Assembly: GCF_900163625.1 (NCBI RefSeq)
Contig: NZ_FUIE01000033.1
Coordinates: 1 to 63,255, forward strand
Length of the DNA stretch: 63,255 nucleotides
Reading direction: 5' to 3'
Source: Brevundimonas diminuta 3F5N
Lineage (GTDB): Bacteria > Pseudomonadota > Alphaproteobacteria > Caulobacterales > Caulobacteraceae
Shown: positions 1 through 9,037 of the stretch, in pieces
Numbering within the stretch: the stretch's first letter is position 1
Layout: each line of letters begins with the position of its first letter
Position numbers and translations under genes: made by a program
The notes under the pieces: generated by a model
What the model was told of the DNA's origin: nothing
Databases searched by the model: none
Seen by the model: only the letters and a program-made list of their open reading frames with translations

Positions 1-1
1 G

Positions 2-217
2 CGTGAACTGGCCAGCCGCATCGATCACCTGTGGGCCATCGCCGAGCGGCGTCGCCCCCACCCGGCTTCGGCTGCGCCTCAGCCACCTCCCCATGAAGGG
101 GAGGGTGAGACGGGGCGCACGGGTTTGGCCGCCGCGCCTTTCGGCGGGCGGTTGGAGGGCTGGGCGGAGCGCCGGGCCGACGCCCGGAGTGAATGTGTGT
201 GTACCGTTTCGACGTAG
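2..217 (+). CDS. C-terminal fragment of an unidentified protein
   Basis: An open frame enters from the left edge and stops at TAG 215-217. The first 19 or so codons (RELASRIDHLWAIAERRRP) read like an amphipathic helix of a real protein. The rest is proline- and arginine-rich and is encoded partly by an intergenic-type repeat (52-120), so the tail may be a repeat-derived extension. Another possibility is that the true gene ends in the first frame at TGA 4-6 and this frame is spurious. No function can be assigned. Confidence 0.3.
   Translation, partial: RELASRIDHLWAIAERRRPHPASAAPQPPPHEGEGETGRTGLAAAPFGGRLEGWAERRADARSECVCTVST
52..120. repeat. GC-rich dispersed repeat fragment (CTCCCC-ATGAA-GGGGAG type)
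   Basis: The core is a hairpin, CCTCCCC-ATGAA-GGGGAGG, flanked by CGGCTTCGGCTGCG. The same core occurs at 42999-43045 and twice in 56960-57085, each time between genes. Here it appears to overlap the end of a reading frame. Confidence 0.55.
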
Positions 218-833
218 GCTGACGCTCCGCGCGGACGGGCTTCCACGAGCTCGGGGCAGGCGCCGGTCTTATCGGCTACCCCCGGCGCCCGCGACGGGCG
301 GGGGCCTGCTTGCGACAGGCCTCCCGGAACGGTCCGCGTAACCCCCGCGACCCTGGCCGAGACCTCTATGGGGGACGGGTCGAACGCCCCGTCGCTAGGT
401 CCCGTCGGCTCCTTGTCTGGTGCGGCCTGCCGGTCATCTTGAGTGACCTATCGCCCTTCGGGCTACTTGAGGTCGATTTGACCTTCGCCCGTCAGGTTGT
501 GGCAAGCCGGGCGACAGCACCGGCGTTCGCCCGCTGTGCCGCCCTTCGCATCCTGAACCGCGCAGCGAAGCCCGCCGCGACCTGTCCGCTGGGCTATAGC
601 CCTTGACCGGAGACCGCGACGGACGCCGCGCGGCCCGACAAGGACCCCGCTCCATCCGCTCCCGCCGCCCGCAAGGTCGCAGGCCTCACGAGCCCTCCAT
701 GCGACGGAACGAGCGCAGGGTGGCATGGGGGCGAACTAGGGCGGGCTGAAAGGGGATGGCGGAGGAGGAAGGGCGGGAAATTACCGGGATTGGGACGGTG
801 AGGAGTGTGCTTTTTTCTGCATTAACTTTGCCA
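218..833. other. Gene-poor, hairpin-rich GC-rich interval
   Basis: No frame in this stretch resembles a protein. It is dense in inverted repeats: GGCGCCGG 259-266 with CCGGCGCC 282-289; GGCCTG 303-308 with CAGGCC 316-321; GACCT 445-449 with AGGTC 470-474, the latter also able to pair with GACCT 480-484; GGGCGA 509-514 with TCGCCC 527-532; and the palindrome GGGCTATAGCCC 591-602. I looked for RNase P RNA, tmRNA (including the alphaproteobacterial tag codons), SRP RNA and a cobalamin riboswitch and could not match their conserved cores. It could be an unrecognised structured RNA or a decayed region. Confidence 0.4.
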
Positions 834-1631
834 TCATCTGTGGGACGGAGGAGGCCAAAAATGGAAAAAATCACGCTGTCTAGGGTGCGATAAAGGCGCG
901 TATTGGCAGTAATTATCTATGAGTATCCGGTACTCTAGCTCTGATGCTCGAGAAAATTCGTTTAAGTAACTGACTTTATAGATCCTGTTTTCAATCTTTT
1001 TCATCTCGACCAAATTTTCATCAGTTAGATGTTGTGCGATGAAATTTATAAGTTTTTCGCCAGGCTTGGCTTTCCAGGCGTTTAGTCGCCGTAGGGCTCG
1101 AAGTAGGTTTCCTGTTGGGGATGGGTTTGGTTCAAGATTGATGTCGATGCTGTTTTGAGTAAGGAGCTCAAAATATCCATCGGAACAGTGTATGGTTCTA
1201 TTCCATATATTGTATATTACAGAATCCGTATCAAAAAATGTTGCCTTAGTTACATCTTCTAGTGAATTTATAGATGTGTGTCCCGCTTTTAGCGCCCATG
1301 TAGTTTCTAGAGCCCAGAAATCAACTTTCCATCCAGGGGTATCTGCGCCAAATCCACCGAAACGGTTGGGCTGCGCTGAAAGTTTCTTGGCGAGATTTGC
1401 TACCTCATCCGCGGGGGCGTCTATTACAATGTCGACGTCTGAGCAAAAATTTGCGCCGCCTTGCCGGGCCACGTCTCTAACCATGCCGCCGACGATTGCG
1501 ATGTTTTCAAATGATGCAAAGTGTTGGCGTAGCGTGTGTCGGAGGGCCTCTGATCGCTCGGTCTGGCTGTGCCAAAGCAAGTGATCGAGGCGTCTCTTAA
1601 CTAGGCGGCGGTTTTGGGTGAGGGACGTCAC
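834..1631 (-). CDS. Pol-beta superfamily nucleotidyltransferase (CCA-adding/poly(A) polymerase head-like)
   Basis: A 265-residue protein with an intact nucleotidyltransferase signature: GG at residues 48-49 followed by RD, the carboxylate pair D65-V-D67 in CSDVDIVI, and a third acid D104 in the strand KVDFWAL. These would bind two metal ions and transfer an NMP to an unknown acceptor. The region LLRALRRLNAWK resembles the segment after the head domain in CCA-adding enzymes, but the protein is too short for a full tRNA nucleotidyltransferase. Its start overlaps the stop of the upstream dGTPase-like gene by 4 bases (ATGA), so the two are translationally coupled. Composition is clearly more AT-rich than the surroundings, indicating transfer. 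An accessory, probably defensive role is inferred. Confidence 0.8.
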   Translation of the reverse strand: MTSLTQNRRLVKRRLDHLLWHSQTERSEALRHTLRQHFASFENIAIVGGMVRDVARQGGANFCSDVDIVIDAPADEVANLAKKLSAQPNRFGGFGADTPGWKVDFWALETTWALKAGHTSINSLEDVTKATFFDTDSVIYNIWNRTIHCSDGYFELLTQNSIDINLEPNPSPTGNLLRALRRLNAWKAKPGEKLINFIAQHLTDENLVEMKKIENRIYKVSYLNEFSRASELEYRILIDNYCQYAPLSHPRQRDFFHFWPPPSHR

Positions 1632-3067
1632 GTCATCTCTCGGAGGCGGGTCCAGAGGTTGAGGGCGAATGTGTCGGTCATGCCTGAAACCATATCGGTC
1701 AGCAAGCGTAGCTCTCGGTAGCGAACTAGATTCCCTTCTTTGCTCGTTTCCGGCCGTGGGTTGGCTGCCGCATCCTTGTAGTTGGGGCTGATAAGCGAGA
1801 AAATGTAGGCGGCTCTCGGGTGGGTTCGCCTTGAGAGGATGTCGTTAGGGTTTTTTCTGGTTGTGATGGCGTCCCAAAACCACGTCATGAGATCTGTCAG
1901 CGCTTGGGCACCTAGTGCTTCGGCACGCAGAAGGTCTGCGTGGCAAAATGCATAGTCTCTTGCGACTTTTTTTAACGTATCGCATAGGGGGTCGTCTTCC
2001 ATCAATGGTATTTGATGGGTGTATTTATTTATATTATCGAGATTAGTTACAAATTTGTTGCTTGCGTTGTCCACTAAGCTGTCAATAAGTGCGGCCCTAA
2101 GGTAGCTGATCTTAATGTCGTTGATTAGGTTTCGATCTTTATTAAGGGCGTCGGTCTTTTCGAATGATTTTTCTATTACACTTATAGTTTTTTGACTTAT
2201 TTTATCATTTTTTTTGAGAATGGTGAGTACATCGTTAGGGGATATTACGCCTTTTTTCATGGCGTCATCGGCATCTAGGACAGAGTAAGCAATATCGTCG
2301 CAGGCCTCCATTATCCATGTGAGCGGATGGCGCTGTCCTTCTTTTATTCCGGTCGCAGACCTTGCCCATTCTACAATATGATATTCTGAAGCGAAGTATC
2401 CGTACTTCTTAGAGATAGGATTGTCCGGCTTTCCATAGTTGGAAGCCGGAAATGGGTATTTAAGAGCGGATACGATGGTAGCGGCGGTGAGGTCCAAGCC
2501 GAGGTCGTGAACGTGTGTCTGTAGGCGGGTAAGCAGTCGGATAGACTGAGGGTTGCCGTCAAACTGGAGAAATTCAGCCCGTAGGTTTTCGGGGATCATC
2601 GGTATGCGCGCGCAGCGCGTATCATCCAGATTAACAAATATCCACTGTCTGTCAGCAAACCATCTTGCGATCGCCGTCTCGCCTTGATGGCCGAATGGAG
2701 GATTTCCCAGGTCGTGGCATATGCTAATCGCCTGCAGGATCGGCGCGACTACATCGTGGAAGTCGGCCGAAAAGGCTTCTGCACATTGAGCGTGGATTTT
2801 CGCCCCGATTGACCGCGCAAGATTTGCGACCTCATGGGAATGGGTTAGGCGCGTCCGAACTCCGTCGTTAAGGTCCATCGGCCAAACTTGAGTTTTGTCT
2901 GACAGGCGACGTACTGGAGTCGAAAAAAGTAGACGATCAAAGTCTCGTTGGTGCTCGCTGCGATGGGCGTTTGTAGCTTCGCCGCTATTATCTGTCTCGC
3001 TGGGCGTAGACGCATGCAGCGTATTGTTGCGTGGGTAACGCGCTTCGGACCAGATCGTGGGTTTCAT
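1628..3067 (-). CDS. dGTPase-like HD-domain deoxynucleotide triphosphohydrolase
   Basis: A 479-residue HD-superfamily protein with the dNTPase pattern: RRL..KTQV near residue 55, RTRLTHSHEV with His76, the metal site His118-Asp119 in CHDLGNPPFGHQGE, and the downstream acid in EACDDIAYS (257-258). The family cleaves dNTPs to nucleoside and tripolyphosphate; related enzymes are known to defend against phage by depleting dGTP. Codon use is AT-rich, especially 1980-2250, unlike neighbouring uvrB. It lies 118 bases after uvrB on the same strand and overlaps the nucleotidyltransferase that follows. A housekeeping dGTPase is possible, but the composition and partner favour an acquired module. Confidence 0.85.
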   Translation of the reverse strand: MKPTIWSEARYPRNNTLHASTPSETDNSGEATNAHRSEHQRDFDRLLFSTPVRRLSDKTQVWPMDLNDGVRTRLTHSHEVANLARSIGAKIHAQCAEAFSADFHDVVAPILQAISICHDLGNPPFGHQGETAIARWFADRQWIFVNLDDTRCARIPMIPENLRAEFLQFDGNPQSIRLLTRLQTHVHDLGLDLTAATIVSALKYPFPASNYGKPDNPISKKYGYFASEYHIVEWARSATGIKEGQRHPLTWIMEACDDIAYSVLDADDAMKKGVISPNDVLTILKKNDKISQKTISVIEKSFEKTDALNKDRNLINDIKISYLRAALIDSLVDNASNKFVTNLDNINKYTHQIPLMEDDPLCDTLKKVARDYAFCHADLLRAEALGAQALTDLMTWFWDAITTRKNPNDILSRRTHPRAAYIFSLISPNYKDAAANPRPETSKEGNLVRYRELRLLTDMVSGMTDTFALNLWTRLREMT

Positions 3068-3185
3068 GAAGTTCTCAATCTCGACAGTTGCGGCTAAGCT
3101 AGCGAAGTATCGTCGATGTGTGAATGCCTCCTGCGGGGCCTGCTTGAGGGTGGCGGCCGGCGTGTACTCCTGCCTGCTGCCCCCT

Positions 3186-5507
3186 CTATCGCCCCTTCCT
3201 GAACGCCTCCGCCTTTTCGGCCGCCGCCTCTTTCCGCCAGCGTTTGGGGGCTGACTTGTCGACGTCTTCGCCCGCGCCTGTCAGGGCTTCGTTGGCGAAT
3301 TCGAGGTCGAGGAGCTTCATCTTCTTGATCTCGTCGCGCAGGCGGGCGGCTTCCTCGAACTCGAGGTTGGCGGCGGCGTCGCGCATCTTGCCTTCTAGAT
3401 CCTTGAGCGCGGCCTGGAAGTTGGAGCCGACGAAGGGCTTGGCTTCCTCGGCGACGCCGGGGCGGGTCAGGCGGTCCAGGTCGCGGGACTCATAGGGGCT
3501 GTCGAGGATCTCCTTGATGTCGCGCTTGACCGTCGCGGGCGTGATGCCGTGTTCGAGGTTGTAGGCCTGCTGCTTCTCGCGGCGGCGGTCGGTCTCGGCG
3601 ATGGCGCGCTCCATCGAGCCGGTCATGCGGTCGGCGTAGAGGATGACGCGGCCGTCCACGTTGCGCGCCGCGCGGCCGATGGTCTGGATCAGGGAGGTTT
3701 CGGAGCGCAGGAAGCCCTCCTTGTCCGCGTCGAGGATGGCGACCAAGCCGCACTCGGGGATGTCCAGGCCCTCGCGCAGCAGGTTGATGCCGATCAGCAC
3801 GTCGAACGAACCCAGGCGCAGGTCGCGCAGGATCTCGATCCGCTCCAGCGTGTCGACGTCGGAGTGCATGTAGCGGACGCGCACCCCTTGCTCGTGCATG
3901 TATTCGGTCAGGTCCTCGGCCATCTTCTTGGTCAGGGTGGTGACCAGGGAGCGGTAGCCCGCGCGGGCGGTGGCCTTCACCTCGTCGATGACGTCGTCGA
4001 CCTGGTTGCGGGTGGCGCCGGAGACGGGACGGATCTCGACCGGGGGGTCGATCAGGCCGGTGGGGCGGATGACCTGTTCGGTGAAGACGCCGCCGGTCTT
4101 GTCCAACTCCCAGGCGCCGGGGGTGGCCGAGACGAAGACGGTCTGGGGCCGCATGGCGTCCCATTCCTCGAACTTCAGCGGGCGGTTGTCGATGGCGGAG
4201 GGGAGGCGGAAGCCGTACTCGGCCAGGGTCGATTTGCGGCGGTAGTCGCCGCGGAACATGGCGCCGATCTGGCCCACGGTGACGTGGCTCTCGTCCACGA
4301 ACAGCAGGGCGTTGTCGGGGATGTATTCGAAGAAGGTCGGCGGCGGCTCGCCCGGCGCGCGGCCGGTCAGCCAGCGGCTGTAGTTCTCGATGCCGGCGCA
4401 GGAGCCGGTGGCCTCCATCATCTCCAGATCGAAGCGGACGCGCTGTTCCAGGCGCTGGGCCTCCAGCAGCTTGCCGTTCTCGACCATCCAGTCGAGCGTC
4501 TCCTTCAGCTCGGCCTTGATGCCGGTGATGGCCTGGTTCAGCGACGGGCGCGGGGTGACGTAGTGGCTGGCGGCGTAGACGGTGACTTCTTCCAACTCGG
4601 CGGTCTTCTTGCCGGTCAGGGGGTCGAACTCCTGGATCGACTCCAACTCGTCGCCGAACAGCTGGATGCGCCAGGCGCGGTCTTCCATGTGGACGGGGAA
4701 GATCTCCAGCACGTCGCCGCGCTTGCGGAACATGCCCCGCTCGAAATTCAGGTCGTTGCGCTTGTATTGCAGGGCGATGAGGTCGGCGCGCAGCTTGGCC
4801 TCGTCGATGGTGTCGCCGACCTTCAGCGAGAAGGTCATGGCGGTGTAGGTCTCGACCGAGCCGATGCCGTAGATACAGCTGACCGAGGCGACCACGATGA
4901 CGTCGTCGCGCTCCAGGATCGCGCGGGTGGCCGAGTGGCGCATCCGGTCGATCTGCTCGTTAATCGAGCTGTCCTTCTCGATGTAGGTGTCGGTGCGCGG
5001 AACGTAGGCCTCGGGCTGATAGTAGTCGTAGTAGCTGACGAAATACTCGACCGCATTGTCGGGGAAGAAGGCCTTGAACTCGGAATAGAGCTGGGCCGCC
5101 AGAGTCTTGTTGTGGGCCAGGATCAGGGCCGGACGCTGGGTCTGTTCGATCACCTTGGCCATGGTGAAGGTCTTGCCCGAGCCGGTGACGCCCAGCAGCA
5201 CCTGCTCGCGGTCGCCCTCGGCCGCCTGGGCGACCAGTTCGGTGATGGCGGCGGGCTGGTCCCCAGCGGGCTGGTAGCGGGTCTCCAGCCGGAAGGGGAC
5301 GCGCTTCTTGTTGGTTGGCCGGTCGGGGCGGTGGGGAACCCAGTCGGCAGGGGCGGCGGGCGCCTCCTCCGGCGTCAGGCGCGGGCCGCTCACAGGCGCG
5401 AACATCGGCGCGCGGCCGTGGTCGAAGGCGACGGGCGCTTCACTCAGGCCCGGATTGGGCGTGTGGACGGGTTTGCTTGGTTTCGCGGGAGAACGGGCCA
5501 TGAACAT
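3186..5507 (-). CDS. uvrB: Excinuclease ABC subunit B
   Basis: DNA damage recognition helicase-like subunit that loads onto damaged DNA with UvrA and recruits UvrC. Visible are Walker A GVTGSGKT, the beta-hairpin segment [20 protein letters not shown], the SATPG motif, the IGRAARN motif VI, and a C-terminal UVR domain ([15 protein letters not shown]) that contacts UvrC. The protein is about 773 residues, roughly 100 longer than E. coli UvrB, because of a proline-rich N-terminal extension of about 70 residues and a lysine-rich tail. Two in-frame ATGs (5507 and 5501) compete as start. I saw no clear GTTC-N7-GTTC alphaproteobacterial LexA box just upstream. Confidence 0.97.
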   Translation of the reverse strand: MFMARSPAKPSKPVHTPNPGLSEAPVAFDHGRAPMFAPVSGPRLTPEEAPAAPADWVPHRPDRPTNKKRVPFRLETRYQPAGDQPAAITELVAQAAEGDREQVLLGVTGSGKTFTMAKVIEQTQRPALILAHNKTLAAQLYSEFKAFFPDNAVEYFVSYYDYYQPEAYVPRTDTYIEKDSSINEQIDRMRHSATRAILERDDVIVVASVSCIYGIGSVETYTAMTFSLKVGDTIDEAKLRADLIALQYKRNDLNFERGMFRKRGDVLEIFPVHMEDRAWRIQLFGDELESIQEFDPLTGKKTAELEEVTVYAASHYVTPRPSLNQAITGIKAELKETLDWMVENGKLLEAQRLEQRVRFDLEMMEATGSCAGIENYSRWLTGRAPGEPPPTFFEYIPDNALLFVDESHVTVGQIGAMFRGDYRRKSTLAEYGFRLPSAIDNRPLKFEEWDAMRPQTVFVSATPGAWELDKTGGVFTEQVIRPTGLIDPPVEIRPVSGATRNQVDDVIDEVKATARAGYRSLVTTLTKKMAEDLTEYMHEQGVRVRYMHSDVDTLERIEILRDLRLGSFDVLIGINLLREGLDIPECGLVAILDADKEGFLRSETSLIQTIGRAARNVDGRVILYADRMTGSMERAIAETDRRREKQQAYNLEHGITPATVKRDIKEILDSPYESRDLDRLTRPGVAEEAKPFVGSNFQAALKDLEGKMRDAAANLEFEEAARLRDEIKKMKLLDLEFANEALTGAGEDVDKSAPKRWRKEAAAEKAEAFRKGR

Positions 5508-5898
5508 CAAGGTAATGCGCGCACGCGCAAGGCGCTAGGGCGTGGTGAAGCGGGGAGGGCGCCTAAATCCGTCTTCTTGCTACCACAGGTTGATCTTCAC
5601 TCCGCCATGCTTTGGCTCGAGCTTCGCCTTAAGTGAGGCGAATTCGGCTTATTTGGAACATAATTGGGCAAAATGTGGTAAAAAGGGACGGAATAACGGT
5701 GCGAACTCGGCGTTTGCGCGTCAAAAATGCCTCATAATTTGCCCTAACAATGATTTTTTGAAAGAAATAGGTTGATGCTGTGACGAGCCAGCCATAGCCA
5801 TTGAACCAGCCAAGAAGCGTAATGACGAACATTGGTTTTCAGCGTCGTTCATAGAACGGCGTGATGTTCAGTAACAATTAACAGGTACACAGAGGCTT
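5508..5898. other. Divergent intergenic region between uvrB and a TonB receptor
   Basis: About 390 bases without a credible gene. The part from about 5640 to 5880 is markedly AT-rich (for example AAAATGTGG, GATTTTTTGAAAG) and must hold the promoters for both divergent genes. A purine-rich stretch (AGAGG, 5890-5894) precedes the receptor ATG at 5899. No confident promoter hexamers or operator palindrome were identified. Confidence 0.5.
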
Positions 5899-8800
5899 AT
5901 GCGCACTCGTAAAGACTACCTGCTGGGCACGACGATGGCGGCTGGCGCTGCTGCACTGTCGATGGCCATGCTTATTCCGGGGACGGCGCTCGCTCAAAGC
6001 GCTTCGAATACTGACCAGGAAGCGACCCAAGTCGACGAAATCGTCGTCGTCGGCTCGCGCATCCGTCGCGACAACTATAACGCGCCTTCGCCCACTCAGG
6101 TTGTGACGCGCGAAGAAGCGACGCTGCAAGGCTTCGCTTCGACCACGGAAGCGCTGCAGAGCACGGCCGTCACGGGCGGCACCTCGCAGATCAACAACTC
6201 GTTCGGCGGCTACGTCACGGACGGCGGCCCCGGCGCCAACACCATCGGCCTGCGTGGCCTCGGCCCGAGCCGCACCCTGGTGCTGCTGAACGGCCGTCGC
6301 GTTTCGCCCGCCGGTTCGCGCGGCTCGGTCGGCTCGGCCGACCTGAACGTGCTGCCGACCGCCATGATCGACCGCGTCGAAGTCCTGCGCGACGGCGCCT
6401 CGTCGGTGTACGGCTCGGACGCCGTGGCCGGCGTGGTCAACATCCAGACCCGCAAGAATTTCGAAGGCCTGATCCTCGAAGCTCAGCGCAACGAGCCGCT
6501 GGAAGCCAACGGCAACGGCGGTTCGACCCGTCTGTCGCTGACGGGCGGCACGCGCGGCGATCGCTGGCGCGCCGCCGGCTCGATCGAGTACTATCAACGC
6601 GACGAGCTGACCCTGCGCGACCGTGAGTTCACGCGCTGCCAGACCGATGGCCGTCGTCCGACCGCCGCGGGCGCCAGCCGCGACTACATCGACCCGCTGA
6701 CCGGCGAGTCGAAGTGCTATCCGATCACCTCGACCGGCTCGAACGGTTCGTCGATCAACACGATCGGCGTCGGAGTCGAAGGCCCGCTGAACAGCGCCGG
6801 CAATCGCACCTTCCGCGAAATCGCCGGCACGGCCGCCACTGGCGCGCGTGCAGGCCTGTTCAACCGCTTCCGTCCGAACTCGGGCGTCACGACTGGGCCG
6901 ATGGCCGGGTTCGAAGGCGTCGGCGGCACGGGCGTGAACCTCAACGTTCGCGACACTTTCGATGACCGTATGCTGAACCAGTCGCTGGTTTCGCCGGTCG
7001 AGATCGTGACCCTGTACGGTGAAGGCGGCTACCAGCTGAATGCTCTGGGCAACGCCGAACTGTATGGCGAATTCCTGATCAACAACCGTGAGTCGTCGCA
7101 GACGGGTTACCGTCAGTTGACGCTGGACTACGCCAAGGGCAGCCCGCTGATCCCCGCCGGCGACCTACGCAACAGCGTCTTCTCCGCTGACCAGGGCCTG
7201 AACCAGGGCCAGGACATCGGTGTCCGCGCCTTCATCGGCTTCGGCAACGACCGCTCGCACCAAGAGCAGCGCTTCAACCGCAACGTCGTCGGCATCAAGG
7301 GGGACTTCTTCATCCCCGATTGGCGCTACGACCTGTCGGCCAGCTATTCCAAGTCGCGTTCGGAATACACGAGCCAGCAGTTCCTGCAGGATCGCATGAT
7401 CGCTAGCCTGGACGTGGTCGAAACCGCGCCGGGTCAGTTCCAGTGCCGCAACCTGGCTTCGAACCCGGGCTGCGTCGCCGCGCCGGCCCTGAGCTCGCAG
7501 ACCATCGGCGGCGTGCTGCCGAAGACCTGGGTCGACTACGTGTTCCGTCCGGTCAAGGGCGTCACCGAGTTCGAAGAGAAGATCGTCAGCTTCGGCGTCG
7601 ATGGTCCGCTGTTCGATCTGCCGGCCGGCAAGGTCATGGGCTTCTTCGGTGCGGAATGGCGCGACTCGGAAATCGATGACACGCCTGCGCTCGATTCGAT
7701 CAACGCCAACCTGTACAACTACTCCAGCTCGCAGCCGACCCGCGGTTCGGACTCGGTCTGGGAAGTGTTCGGTGAAGTCGAAGCGCCGCTGCTGCGTGAC
7801 GCGCCGTTCGCTCAGGAGCTGACGCTGAACGCTTCGTTCCGTTACACGGACTACGATTCGTACGGCGACGACACGACCTATAAGGTCGGCCTGGTCTATC
7901 GTCCGATCGACATGCTGACGTTCCGCGCCACCTATGGCACGTCGTACCGCGCGCCTGCGCTGTTCGAACAGTTCCTGGGCGCCACGTCGGGCTTCCAGAA
8001 CGCGAGCGCTGACCCGTGCAACAGCTATGGTGCAGAGGGCGTCAACGAGAACCGTGTCGCCAACTGCGCCTCGCAAGGCCTGCCGGACAACTTCCAGGCG
8101 ACCAGCAGCGTGGCGGTTTACAGCGTCGGCGGTGCGGCCAACAACCTGGAAGCTGAAACCTCGACCAACCTGACGGTCGGCATGGTTCTGCAACCGACCC
8201 TGCCGGAAGGCTGGGGCGACCTGGCTTTCGCCGTCGACTACTATGAGATCGAAGTCGAAAACGGCGTGGCGCGTTATGGCGCTTCGAACATCCTGTCGGA
8301 GTGCTACGACTCTCGTCCGGAAGACTTCGCCAACAAGACCGGCATGTGCGGCTTGATTTCGCGTGACGCGGCCAAGAACAACCAGCTCACGGTCGAGAAC
8401 GGCTACGTCAACCTGGCGACTGACGTCGTCAAGGGCCTGGATTACACCTTGCGTTATCGCAAGGATGTCGGACCGGGCACGGCGCTGTTCAACCTGGCGA
8501 TCACTCAGTACACGGAAATCTCCAGCAAGCTGTTCGCGGACGACCCGCTGGAAGACGACAAGGGCATGATCAACAACCCGGAATTCACCGGGAATGCTGA
8601 CGTCTCCTATGCGTGGGACAAGTGGCGCGTGCGCTATGGCGTCGAGTGGATCCAAGGCACGGACAGCTACGACTACTATGGTCTGGATCCCGCCACGACC
8701 CAGTACGACCTCGATGTGCCGGACTACTGGCTGCACAACGCCTCGGTTCAGTACACGGCTGAAGGCTGGACGGTGACGGCCGGCGTTCGCAACCTGCTGA

Positions 8801-8919
8801 ACGAAGATCCGCCGACGATTTCGTCGGGCGTGTACAACCGGGTCGGCAACGCCCCGCTGTACTCGGGCTACGACTACTTGGGCCGGACGGCCTTCGTGAA
8901 CCTCACGAAGTCCTTCTAA
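5899..8919 (+). CDS. TonB-dependent outer-membrane receptor
   Basis: A 1006-residue outer-membrane transporter. It has a signal peptide (hydrophobic 10-31, cleavage probably after ALA near residue 32), a TonB-box-like DEIVVVGSR at 46-54, a plug domain with IGLRGLGPSRTLVLLNGRR and the conserved IDRVEVLRDGASSVYGSDAVAGVVNI, and a beta-barrel ending in the aromatic terminus FVNLTKSF. Such receptors import siderophores, cobalamin, oligosaccharides or peptides using TonB energy. No transport or catabolic gene is adjacent, so the substrate is unknown. Several cysteine pairs lie in predicted extracellular loops. A strong terminator follows. Confidence 0.93.
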   Translation: MRTRKDYLLGTTMAAGAAALSMAMLIPGTALAQSASNTDQEATQVDEIVVVGSRIRRDNYNAPSPTQVVTREEATLQGFASTTEALQSTAVTGGTSQINNSFGGYVTDGGPGANTIGLRGLGPSRTLVLLNGRRVSPAGSRGSVGSADLNVLPTAMIDRVEVLRDGASSVYGSDAVAGVVNIQTRKNFEGLILEAQRNEPLEANGNGGSTRLSLTGGTRGDRWRAAGSIEYYQRDELTLRDREFTRCQTDGRRPTAAGASRDYIDPLTGESKCYPITSTGSNGSSINTIGVGVEGPLNSAGNRTFREIAGTAATGARAGLFNRFRPNSGVTTGPMAGFEGVGGTGVNLNVRDTFDDRMLNQSLVSPVEIVTLYGEGGYQLNALGNAELYGEFLINNRESSQTGYRQLTLDYAKGSPLIPAGDLRNSVFSADQGLNQGQDIGVRAFIGFGNDRSHQEQRFNRNVVGIKGDFFIPDWRYDLSASYSKSRSEYTSQQFLQDRMIASLDVVETAPGQFQCRNLASNPGCVAAPALSSQTIGGVLPKTWVDYVFRPVKGVTEFEEKIVSFGVDGPLFDLPAGKVMGFFGAEWRDSEIDDTPALDSINANLYNYSSSQPTRGSDSVWEVFGEVEAPLLRDAPFAQELTLNASFRYTDYDSYGDDTTYKVGLVYRPIDMLTFRATYGTSYRAPALFEQFLGATSGFQNASADPCNSYGAEGVNENRVANCASQGLPDNFQATSSVAVYSVGGAANNLEAETSTNLTVGMVLQPTLPEGWGDLAFAVDYYEIEVENGVARYGASNILSECYDSRPEDFANKTGMCGLISRDAAKNNQLTVENGYVNLATDVVKGLDYTLRYRKDVGPGTALFNLAITQYTEISSKLFADDPLEDDKGMINNPEFTGNADVSYAWDKWRVRYGVEWIQGTDSYDYYGLDPATTQYDLDVPDYWLHNASVQYTAEGWTVTAGVRNLLNEDPPTISSGVYNRVGNAPLYSGYDYLGRTAFVNLTKSF

Positions 8920-8947
8920 GCCTGACCTGATTTCAGGTTGAGGAGAG

Positions 8948-8978
8948 GGCGGCGGGCTTCGGTCCGCCGCCTTTTCTG
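8948..8978 (+). terminator. Rho-independent terminator after the TonB receptor
   Basis: The stem GGCGGCGG / CCGCCGCC with a short loop (GCTTCGGT) is followed by TTTTCTGCTTTT. It lies about 30 bases after the receptor stop. A smaller hairpin, ACCTGA / TCAGGT, precedes it. Confidence 0.85.
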
Positions 8979-9037
8979 CTTTTGAAACGGCAGTTTCTGG
9001 GTTGTGCGAAGCGGGGCGGGTCGCCAAGCTCCGCGCC

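Noticed and set aside
190..330. Possible cobalamin riboswitch on the minus strand (CCGGCGCCTGCCCC and GAAGCCCG segments)
   Set aside because: The conserved GGTG, CCCGCAACTGT core and B12 box could not be placed in the correct order and spacing.
218..740. RNase P RNA, tmRNA or SRP RNA
   Set aside because: No GAGGAAAGTCC or ACAGAACCCGGC, no codons for an alphaproteobacterial tag such as AANDNFAEEFAVAA, and no GGAAGGAAGCAGCC were found on either strand.
834..1631. Housekeeping CCA-adding tRNA nucleotidyltransferase
   Set aside because: It is far shorter than a functional enzyme, has foreign composition, and is coupled to a dGTPase gene.
3549..5636. Long plus-strand open frame opposite uvrB (695 codons)
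   Set aside because: It is the antisense shadow of uvrB, caused by GC-rich third positions, with a low-complexity Val/Asp/Gly-rich translation.
5511..5640. LexA/SOS box before uvrB
   Set aside because: No GTTC-N7-GTTC or similar dyad could be found near the start.
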